This document shows, piece after piece, positions 54,352-61,380 of a DNA stretch of 64,000 nucleotides. The DNA is taken from the NCBI RefSeq assembly GCF_003633755.1, contig NZ_RBIL01000001.1, forward strand, positions 2,961,426-3,025,425, read 5' to 3'. Origin of the DNA: Solirubrobacter pauli. GTDB lineage: Bacteria > Actinomycetota > Thermoleophilia > Solirubrobacterales > Solirubrobacteraceae. Both the position numbers and the translations under genes were made by a program. Below the pieces are notes generated by a model. That model worked only from the letters and a program-made list of their open reading frames with translations, made no database searches and was not told where the DNA came from. Numbering within the stretch: the first letter of the stretch is position 1; each line of letters begins with the position of its first letter.

Positions 54352-54870
54352 ATGAACCGCAACACCGCCCTCGCCGGCCTGGCCGCCACGGTGGCCGCCG
54401 TCGCCATCACCGCGCCCGCCGCCCAGGCCCAAGAGATCATCGCGCCGGACCCGACCCCGACGCCCACGCCGGTCCCGTTCATCTCGCCGGCCAACCCGGC
54501 CGTGCCGAACGCCGGCCCGGCCGTCCGCTTCGGCCAGTGCAAGGTCGCGCGCAGCGCGCACGGGTACACGTACGCGGTCTGCTCGATCAGCGCCGATGAC
54601 GTGCCCTACCTGCAGACGGTCGGCGTCGGCTACGCGTCCAGCTTGAAGACGTTCACTCCGCGCACGAAGGCCAAGTGGGCGACGCAGCGCGGCACGCTCT
54701 CGCTGACGAACGACATGGACGGCGAGGCACCGGGCCCCGGCACCATCACGGGCACCGTCAAGCTCGCGTTCAAGGGCCTGTCCGCGGCGCAGGTGCGCTC
54801 GTCACTCGTCCTCGCGTCGACGGGCGCCACCGGCGCCGCGGTGCTCCAGCCGATCGCCACGACCGTCTGA
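54352..54870 (+). CDS. Small secreted protein with two cysteines
   Basis: 172 residues, AAGGAG 7 nt upstream, in an operon with the ligase (30 nt apart). Signal peptide ends at PAAQA. Low-complexity PTPTPTPVPF linker, then a domain with CKVARSAHGYTYAVC (two Cys). The domain ends LAFKGLSAAQVRSSLV. Unknown function. Second likely DsbA client. Confidence 0.7.
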   Translation: MNRNTALAGLAATVAAVAITAPAAQAQEIIAPDPTPTPTPVPFISPANPAVPNAGPAVRFGQCKVARSAHGYTYAVCSISADDVPYLQTVGVGYASSLKTFTPRTKAKWATQRGTLSLTNDMDGEAPGPGTITGTVKLAFKGLSAAQVRSSLVLASTGATGAAVLQPIATTV

Positions 54871-54876
54871 ACGAGC

Positions 54877-55623
54877 ATGCGGTCGCCGATCTCCTCATTG
54901 GTCGCCGTCGATCCGTTCGGCGACCGCCTGCATCCCGGCCCAGGGGCGGCGTTCGTCGTCCTCGCGGCCTTCCTCGTCTCCTTCCTGGTCATCCGCACCA
55001 GCGCCCGCATGACGCGCAGCGTGTCGTGGTGGCCGGGCGGGATCGAGACGCGCGGCGTGCACGTCCACCACCTCGTCTGGGGGATCGGGCTGCTGCTGCT
55101 GACGGGCTTCCTGTCGTTCGCCGCGCCGCTGGAGGCGCCCTGGTGGCATCTCGTCGCGATCGGCTTCGGCGTCGGCGCCGGCCTCACGCTCGACGAGTTC
55201 GCGCTGTGGGTGCACCTGGACGACGTCTACTGGCAGGAGCAGGGCCGCACGTCGTTCGACGCCGTGGCGTGCTCACTGGCCTTCGGGGCGCTCGTCGTGC
55301 TGGGCACGCGCCCGTTCGGGCTGGACGAGCCCCTGTCGCTCTGGGGCACCTGCGCCGTCGTCGCGGGCGTCGTCGCCCTCTCCGGCGTGGCGTTCGCGAA
55401 GGGGCGCGTGCTGCTCGGCGTGATCGGGCTCTTCGCACCGATCGCCGCGCTGTACGGCGCCGCGCGCCTGGCGCGGCCGGCGTCGCCCTGGGCGCTGTGG
55501 CGCTATGACGCCGACCAGCGGGCGCGGGCCGCGGCGCGCTTCGACGCCTCGCGGCCGATCGAACGTCTACGGATTCGTCTCGGGGACCTGATCGCGGGGC
55601 GCCCATCCGAGGTGCGGTCATGA
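54877..55623 (+). CDS. Integral membrane protein linked to the lysyl synthetase fusion
   Basis: 248 residues with about six membrane segments. Conserved-looking histidine motif GVHVHHLVWGIGLLL and an acidic loop GLTLDEFALWVHLDDVYW. The same kind of protein (HVHHxxxG and LDEFALW) sits beside lysX-type genes in other actinobacteria as I recall, implying a shared role in lipid modification; not proven here. ATG is 6 nt after the upstream stop, and its end overlaps the next start by 4 nt (ATGA). Confidence 0.7.
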   Translation: MRSPISSLVAVDPFGDRLHPGPGAAFVVLAAFLVSFLVIRTSARMTRSVSWWPGGIETRGVHVHHLVWGIGLLLLTGFLSFAAPLEAPWWHLVAIGFGVGAGLTLDEFALWVHLDDVYWQEQGRTSFDAVACSLAFGALVVLGTRPFGLDEPLSLWGTCAVVAGVVALSGVAFAKGRVLLGVIGLFAPIAALYGAARLARPASPWALWRYDADQRARAAARFDASRPIERLRIRLGDLIAGRPSEVRS

Positions 55624-58349
55624 CCGCTCTCGGGACACCCACGCGCTATGAGCGCGACCACACCGCAGCCGATCTGCACGGCCGCTTCGCCGGCCTGGAA
55701 CCGGACGCGTGCACGAACGTCTCCGTCCGGGTCGCCGGCCGGCTGATGCTGATCCGGCGCCACGGCGGCCTGGTGTTCGCCACCCTGCACGACCAGACCG
55801 GCGACGTCCAGGTCATGGTCTCGCGCGCGATGGACGCGTTCGCGGACGCCGAAGGGCTCGACCGCGGCGACTGGATCGGCGTCGCGGGCACCGTGATCAC
55901 CACGCACACGGGCGAGCTGACCGTGCAGGCGGACGAGATCCGCCTGCTCGCCAAGGCACACCGGGCGCTGCCGGACAAGCACCGTGGCCTGGTCGACCCC
56001 GAGCTGCGGCTGCGCGAGCGTCACCTCGACCTGATCGCCAACCCCGCGACGCGACACGTCTTCGACGTGCGCTCGGCCGTCGTCTCCTCGGTGCGCTCGA
56101 CGCTCATCGAGCGCGGCTTCACCGAGGTCGAGACGCCGGTGCTGGAGGCGTCGGCCGGCGGGGCGACCGCCCGGCCGTTCACGACCCACCACAACGCCCT
56201 CGACACCGACTTCTACCTGCGGATCGCCCTGGAGCTGCCGCTGAAGCGCCTGGTGGTCGGCGGCTTCGAGCGCGTGTTCGAGATCGGCCGGGTCTTCCGC
56301 AACGAAGGCATCGATACCTCGCACAACCCCGAGTTCACGCTGCTGGAGGCCTACCAGGCCTTCGCGGACTACGAGGACATGATGGAGCTGGTCGAGACGA
56401 TCGTCGCCCGCGCCGCGCTGGCCGCCACCGGCAGCACCCGCGTGGGCGGCATCGACCTCGCCCCGCCCTGGCGACGGGTGACGATGGCCGAGCTCGTGGC
56501 CGAGCACGCCGGCGTGGCGATGCACCCGTCGATGCCGCTGGCGGAGGCGCGCGCGATCTGCGACGAGCTCGGGATCCTGTACGAGACCGGGTGGGGGGCC
56601 GGCAAGCTGATGGCCGAGGTCTTCGAGGCCACGGCCGAGCACACGCTGATCGAGCCGACGTTCGTGCTCGACCACCCGCGGGAGATCTCCCCGCTGGCCC
56701 GTGCCCACCGAGACGATCCGCACCTGACCGAGCGCTTCGAGGCCTTCGTCGGCGGTCGCGAGCTCGCCAACGCCTACAGCGAGCTCAACGACCCCGTCGA
56801 TCAGCGCGCGCGCTTCGAGGCCGAGGGCTTCGTGGACGAGAGCTACGTGCGCGCGCTCGAGTGCGGGCTGCCGCCGACGGGTGGGCTCGGGATCGGCATC
56901 GATCGGCTCGTGATGCTGATCGCGGACGTGCCGAGCATCCGCGACGTGATCCTGTTCCCGGCCCTGCGGCCGGAGCGGGGCGAGGTGCAGGGGGAGCCCG
57001 AGCCGGCAACGGCTCTCGAGGTCGACGCCGAGCCGCCGATCCGTCGCCCGCGGCTGCCACGCGTCCTCGGCGCGGTCACCGGCCTGGCGGGCGCGAGCCT
57101 CGTGGCCGAGCATGCCTTCGGCTCCGTCGACCACGTCCCGACGGCGGTCATCGGCGTGCTGCTCGTCGTCCTCGCCACCGGCCTGTGGGCCGCGCGTCGG
57201 CGGGCGTGGACAGCCGCGGTGATCCTCACGGCCATGATCGCGGCACTGCGGTCCTCGGATCCGCAGGTCCTGTTCCCGGCCGTGGCGCTGCTCGTGACGC
57301 TCGTCTGGCACCGCCGCGCGTTCGACGTCCGCCGACGGCGCCGAGCGGGGGCGACGACCGACGCCGATCGCGAGCGCGCCCGCGCGCTGGTGCTCGCGCA
57401 CGGCACCGGCACGCTGGACTACTTCGCGCTGCGCCCGGACAAGCAGTACTTCTTCACGCGCGCCGGGGACGCGATGCTCGCCTACCGGACCATGGCCGGG
57501 CACGCGTTGGTCTCCGGTGACCCCGTCGGGCCGCCCGAGGCGCACGAACGGCTGCTGGGCGAGTTCCTCGACCACTGCCGCCGGCATGGACGGCGCGCGG
57601 CGTTCCTCGGCGCGCGTGAGGCGGACCTGCCGCTGTACCGGCGCCACGGGCTGCGCTCGGTGTACCTGGGCGACGAGGCCGTGGTGCGCTGCGACGCCTT
57701 CACGTTGGAGAACAAGAGCGTGCGGACGGCGGTCAACCGCGTCGGCCGCCAGTGCAGCTTCCGCCTGATGCGCGAGGTCGATGCGCCCGAGCCGTTGCGT
57801 GACGCGCTGAACGCGCTGCGCGAGCGGTGGCGCGACGGCGCGCAGGAGCGCGGCTTCACGATGGAGCTGGGCGGCGGCGTGCGCGGCGAGGACCCGGAGC
57901 TGCTGCTCGCGGTCGCGTTCGCCACCAACGGACGCCCGCTCGGGTTCCTGCGGCTCGTGCCGTGCTGTGGGAGCGAGCCCGGCTGGTCGCTGGACCTCAT
58001 GCAGCACGACCCGGACGCGCCGAACGGGATGACCGAGTACCTGATCGCCATGACGGCGACCGAGCTGCACGGACGCGGCGACAAGCGCCTGTCCCTGAAC
58101 TTCGCCACCTGGGGCCGCCTGTTCGCGCAGGACGCGCGGCTGAGCGTGCCCGAGCGGGCGCAGCGCCGGCTCGCGCACGTGCTCAACCCGTACTTCCAGA
58201 TCGAGTCGCTGCGCGACTTCAACGCGAAGTTCGACCCGGAGTGGGTGCCGCGCTCGATCGTCGTCCAGGACCCCGAGGACCTTCCGTGGGTCGGCGTGCT
58301 CTACGCCGCCGTCGAAGGGTTCATCGCGTTGCCGCGGCGCGGGCGCTGA
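55620..58349 (+). CDS. Lysyl-tRNA synthetase fused to DUF2156 lysyltransferase domain
   Basis: 909 residues. N-terminal 455: complete class II LysRS, OB domain (VSVRVAGRLMLIRRHGGLVF), motif 2 FEIGRVFRNEGIDTSHNPEF and motif 3 GLGIGIDRLVMLIADVPS, IRDVILFPALRP. Residues about 480-560: two or three membrane helices. Residues about 583-907: DUF2156/MprF-type transferase domain (DYFALRPDKQYFF, AGHALVSGDPVGPPEAHERL, LPLYRRHGLRSVYLGDEAVV, LNFATWGRLFAQ). It would charge tRNA with lysine and pass lysine to phosphatidylglycerol at the membrane, raising resistance to cationic peptides. Order of domains is inverted with respect to mycobacterial LysX (transferase first). A housekeeping LysRS should exist elsewhere. 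Confidence 0.88.
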   Translation: MTALGTPTRYERDHTAADLHGRFAGLEPDACTNVSVRVAGRLMLIRRHGGLVFATLHDQTGDVQVMVSRAMDAFADAEGLDRGDWIGVAGTVITTHTGELTVQADEIRLLAKAHRALPDKHRGLVDPELRLRERHLDLIANPATRHVFDVRSAVVSSVRSTLIERGFTEVETPVLEASAGGATARPFTTHHNALDTDFYLRIALELPLKRLVVGGFERVFEIGRVFRNEGIDTSHNPEFTLLEAYQAFADYEDMMELVETIVARAALAATGSTRVGGIDLAPPWRRVTMAELVAEHAGVAMHPSMPLAEARAICDELGILYETGWGAGKLMAEVFEATAEHTLIEPTFVLDHPREISPLARAHRDDPHLTERFEAFVGGRELANAYSELNDPVDQRARFEAEGFVDESYVRALECGLPPTGGLGIGIDRLVMLIADVPSIRDVILFPALRPERGEVQGEPEPATALEVDAEPPIRRPRLPRVLGAVTGLAGASLVAEHAFGSVDHVPTAVIGVLLVVLATGLWAARRRAWTAAVILTAMIAALRSSDPQVLFPAVALLVTLVWHRRAFDVRRRRRAGATTDADRERARALVLAHGTGTLDYFALRPDKQYFFTRAGDAMLAYRTMAGHALVSGDPVGPPEAHERLLGEFLDHCRRHGRRAAFLGAREADLPLYRRHGLRSVYLGDEAVVRCDAFTLENKSVRTAVNRVGRQCSFRLMREVDAPEPLRDALNALRERWRDGAQERGFTMELGGGVRGEDPELLLAVAFATNGRPLGFLRLVPCCGSEPGWSLDLMQHDPDAPNGMTEYLIAMTATELHGRGDKRLSLNFATWGRLFAQDARLSVPERAQRRLAHVLNPYFQIESLRDFNAKFDPEWVPRSIVVQDPEDLPWVGVLYAAVEGFIALPRRGR

Positions 58350-58878
58350 GCGCGCCGAGCACGACCGCCAGCGGGTGCTCGATCCCGAGCCAGCTGAGCG
58401 ACACCGGCAGCAACGCCACCGCGCCGACCACGCCGACCGCCCGTCCGAGGCGGTCGTGCGTGGTCATCAGCGCGCCGAGGGTCGCCCCGAGCACGCACGA
58501 GACGCCGTAGTCCGGCTCGCGCGTCGCCGCCTCGGCGCCCGCCAGCAGCATCAACGCGTAGGCGACGAGCGCCGAGCCGACGTGGCCGACGAGCGCGGCG
58601 CGCCACCAGGCGCCCGCTCCGACACGGCGGATCGCGAGGGCGGCGACCGCCGCGGTCAGCCCGACCTGTGCGAGCGGCAGCGGCGGCTGCGCGGCCAGCG
58701 CGCTCGTGAGCAGCAGCCACACGCGCCCGTGCGCGACCGCCTCCGCGGTCGCGGGCGCCACGACGCCCACCGCGGCGACCGCGAAGTAGCCGCCGGCGAG
58801 CGCGACGAGCACGCGGTCGCGCCTCACGCGAGGCCGGTGATGCCGGACGGCCACGAGTACGCCGTCCCGGCGCGTCAC
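58321..58878 (-). CDS. Rhomboid-like membrane protein
   Basis: 185 residues, GTG 58878 overlapping the stop of the transporter gene. About six membrane segments. Candidate catalytic residues: Ser in DYGVSCVLGATLGAL and His in GIEHPLAVVLGAL. The pattern D-x-GxS with a late His helix fits the divergent rhomboid-like group in actinobacteria; proteolytic activity is unproved. Ends where the synthetase fusion ends on the other strand (29-nt overlap, convergent). Confidence 0.55.
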   Translation of the reverse strand: MTRRDGVLVAVRHHRPRVRRDRVLVALAGGYFAVAAVGVVAPATAEAVAHGRVWLLLTSALAAQPPLPLAQVGLTAAVAALAIRRVGAGAWWRAALVGHVGSALVAYALMLLAGAEAATREPDYGVSCVLGATLGALMTTHDRLGRAVGVVGAVALLPVSLSWLGIEHPLAVVLGALSARAAATR

Positions 58879-59624
58879 GTGGCCCTCGCGAGGCCGAGGA
58901 TGCCGCCCAGCGCGACGCCCAGCGCGACGAGCGCCGCGACGACCAGCGGCGGGCTCGTGTGCAGGCGCTCGCCGAAGGCGAGCACGCCGATCAGCACGCT
59001 CGTCAGCGCGTCGAAGGCCATCTGGGCGCCGACCGCGATGCCGAGCGAACCGGCGCGCAGCGAGGCCTGCGAGCGCTCGAGGCTCGCGGCGCCGACGACC
59101 GCCAGCGCGACCAGGTGCCAATCGAGGAGTGTGTGGTCGGCGACGACCACCTTGGTCAGCGCGGCGCTGACGCCGAACAGGACGCCGGTCGCGCAGCCGA
59201 TCCTGACGGCGCCGCCGCGCAGGCCGAGGACGGCGACGGCGCACGCCCCGAAGATCGCCACCCACGCGGCCGGCGCAGCGTCGCGGTGCCCGCCCGCCGG
59301 GTCGGCCAGCGTGACGAACACCGCCAACCCGGCCAGGACGGCGACCGCCGCCAGCGCCTCGCGGCGTGCCACCCGCCGGCGCTCGAGTGGGAGCGCGAAC
59401 ACGACCGTCGACACCAGCAGCGGCTGCACCACGGCGAGCCGGCCGACGGTCAGCGCCGCGGCCTGCGCGAGGAACCCGAACACGTCGGCGGCGATCCCGG
59501 CGAGCCAGCGCGGCCGCCGCAGCAGGCCGAGCGTCGAGGTGTGCTCGACCGCCACGCGCTGCTGCAGCGCGGAGCCGACGGCGTAGAGCAGCGCGGCGCC
59601 GAGCGCGAGCGAGATGGAGAGCAT
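58875..59624 (-). CDS. DMT-superfamily membrane transporter-like protein
   Basis: 249 residues with about nine hydrophobic segments. Pattern ALGAALLYAVGSALQQRVAVE, then QAAALTVGRLAVVQPLLVST and GVLAFGERLHTSPPLVVAAL is that of EamA-like or MMPL-unrelated DMT carriers (E near membrane centre in FGERL). Substrate unknown. The ATG lies 51 nt from a dyad (see promoter) with CAAGCT 6 nt upstream, hence leaderless. Confidence 0.75.
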   Translation of the reverse strand: MLSISLALGAALLYAVGSALQQRVAVEHTSTLGLLRRPRWLAGIAADVFGFLAQAAALTVGRLAVVQPLLVSTVVFALPLERRRVARREALAAVAVLAGLAVFVTLADPAGGHRDAAPAAWVAIFGACAVAVLGLRGGAVRIGCATGVLFGVSAALTKVVVADHTLLDWHLVALAVVGAASLERSQASLRAGSLGIAVGAQMAFDALTSVLIGVLAFGERLHTSPPLVVAALVALGVALGGILGLARAT

Positions 59625-59630
59625 GCCCGG

Positions 59631-59732
59631 AGCTTGGGCCCGGGCCCGCCCGCCGTCATCAGTACTGCGCTACGGCACTTGCGAATGCAGTAGTCCACTA
59701 CCGATGCCGTACGGCCGCGGCGACGCGATCGT
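59631..59732. promoter_or_regulatory. Divergent promoters with two dyads between the transporter and hydrolase genes
   Basis: Minus: CCGTA-GCGCAG-TACTG (59675-59660), CCAAGCT (59637-59631), 6 nt, ATG 59624. Plus: CAGTA-GTCCAC-TACCG (59688-59703), 22 nt, CGATCGT (59726-59732), 6 nt, ATG 59739. Both dyads begin exactly 51 nt from their start codons. Confidence 0.65.
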
Positions 59733-59738
59733 GATGGC

Positions 59739-60848
59739 ATGGACTTCACCACCGACACCTTCCGGGAGGGCTTCGACGCGCTCCTGGCAGCCGCTGCCGC
59801 GGGCGCCGCGGATCTCGGGGAGGTGTTGGAGACCTCCGCCCGTGTCGAGGACGGTGACGCGGACTCGTGGCTGCGCGAGTGGACCGCCGCCGGCGGCGTC
59901 GCGTGGGCCGAGGCGAACCGCCGCCAGGACGCCCGCCGCTACCTGCACGCGGCCACGTACTACGCGGCGCCGCTGCCACTGATCGGCGACACCGACGGCT
60001 CGGTCTCCGAGACGGCGCTGTGGCGCCGTCAGCGCACCTGCTGGGAACGCGCCGTCGAGCTGTTCGGCGGCGAGCGGATCGCGCTGCCGTACGAGCGCGC
60101 GACGCTGCCCGGCTTTTTCTTCCGCGCGGCGGGCGCGGGCCGCCGGCCGCTCGTGATCGTCGATCACGGCGGACGCGAAGCGACGTCGCAGGCCTGGGCT
60201 CGCGAAGGCGCCGCTGCACACGCCCGCGGCTACCACTGGATGACCTTCGACGGCCCGGGGCGCCAGGCGGCGCTCGTCGAGCAGGGGCTCGTGCTGCGGC
60301 CCGACTGGGAGGCCGTCATGACGCCGGTGCTCGACGCGCTGATCGCCCGCGACGACGTCGACAGCACGCGCATCGCGGCCGTCGGGGTCGAGCACGCCGG
60401 CTACGGCGTCGCCCGCGCCCTCGCGTTCGAACACCGGTTCGTCGCGGCGGTCGCCGATCCCGGCGTCCTCGACGTCTCGACGCTCTGGACGGATGCTCTG
60501 CCGGCGCGCGCCCACGAGGCGCTGGTCGCGGGCGCCCGCGAGCACTTCAACCGCGAGATGCACCTCGCGGGTCTGTTCGACCCGGCCGCGAACGCCCTGC
60601 TCCGCGGTCGCGGCCGTTGGTACGGGCTGGTCGGGCGGACGCCGTTCGACCTCTACTCGCGCGTCCGCGAGTTCCGGCTCGACGACGAGCTGGAACGCAT
60701 CACCACCCCCATCCTCGTCCGCGAGGACCCCGACGAACGCCGCTGGCCTGGCCAGGCACGCACGCTCTTCGACCGCCTGCCGACCGGTGGGCATCTGCTT
60801 GGCGCCGTCGACCCCTTCGACTGGCTCGACCGCATCCTCACCCCGTAA
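59739..60848 (+). CDS. Alpha/beta hydrolase, FrsA/C-C hydrolase-like, lacking the nucleophile Ser
   Basis: 369 residues. Layout as in the 2,6-dihydropseudooxynicotine hydrolase group: helical N-terminal domain, then the core LVIVDHGGREATSQAWA and WMTFDGPGRQAALVEQGL. The nucleophile elbow, normally GxSxGGY, reads GVEHAGY with Glu at residue 218. Acid (EDPDERR) and His (GGHLLGAVDPFDW) positions are kept. It may use another nucleophile or be a non-catalytic relative. Start of an operon with the membrane protein downstream. Confidence 0.8.
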   Translation: MDFTTDTFREGFDALLAAAAAGAADLGEVLETSARVEDGDADSWLREWTAAGGVAWAEANRRQDARRYLHAATYYAAPLPLIGDTDGSVSETALWRRQRTCWERAVELFGGERIALPYERATLPGFFFRAAGAGRRPLVIVDHGGREATSQAWAREGAAAHARGYHWMTFDGPGRQAALVEQGLVLRPDWEAVMTPVLDALIARDDVDSTRIAAVGVEHAGYGVARALAFEHRFVAAVADPGVLDVSTLWTDALPARAHEALVAGAREHFNREMHLAGLFDPAANALLRGRGRWYGLVGRTPFDLYSRVREFRLDDELERITTPILVREDPDERRWPGQARTLFDRLPTGGHLLGAVDPFDWLDRILTP

Positions 60849-60856
60849 GGAGCCCC

Positions 60857-61333
60857 ATGACCGTTCTGCCGATCCTCCTCTTCGTCATTCCCTGGTCGAT
60901 CTGGCGTCAGATGCACGCTCGACCCGTGACGGTGGAAGCCCTCGTGAAGCTGCCGTTGATCTTCGGCGTGGTGGCGACCGTGGTCGCGCTCACCGCTCAC
61001 ACGCACACGGTCACCGTCGCCGCGGTCGTCTACAACGCCGCCTGCGCCGTGCTGGCGATCGCGTTCGGCGCCTGGCGCGGCACCCGCGTGTCGATCTGGC
61101 ACGAGCAGGACACGCCCATGCAGCGCGGCAACCGCACCACGCTGACGCTGTGGATCGTGATGATCGCGCTCAAGATCGGGCTCGGGACGCTGGCCGCCGT
61201 CACGGGCTGGATCCCGGCGGAGGGCGCGGCCGCGATCCTCGCCTTCTTCGCGCTGACGATGGCGATCCAGAACGTCGCCGTCGCCCGCCGCACTCTGTGG
61301 GCGCCACGTACGCCGGTGGGAGCCGCCGCGTGA
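60857..61333 (+). CDS. Small integral membrane protein
   Basis: 158 residues, AAGGAG 5 nt before the ATG, 8 nt after the hydrolase stop. About four membrane segments (PILLFVIPWSIW, LIFGVVATVVALTA, VYNAACAVLAIAFGAW, LWIVMIALKIGLGTLAAVTG). Resembles CcdC/DUF1453-type proteins by size and layout; uncertain. Confidence 0.65.
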   Translation: MTVLPILLFVIPWSIWRQMHARPVTVEALVKLPLIFGVVATVVALTAHTHTVTVAAVVYNAACAVLAIAFGAWRGTRVSIWHEQDTPMQRGNRTTLTLWIVMIALKIGLGTLAAVTGWIPAEGAAAILAFFALTMAIQNVAVARRTLWAPRTPVGAAA

Positions 61334-61367
61334 GCCGGTAGGGGTTCACAGGGGCAACACCGGCCCG

Positions 61368-61373
61368 TAGAGT
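61368..61373 (+). promoter_or_regulatory. -10 box TAGAGT of a leaderless regulator gene
   Basis: TAGAGT then 7 nt (CCGGTCT) then GTG 61381. Supports that start for the LuxR-type gene. Confidence 0.6.
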
Positions 61374-61380
61374 CCGGTCT

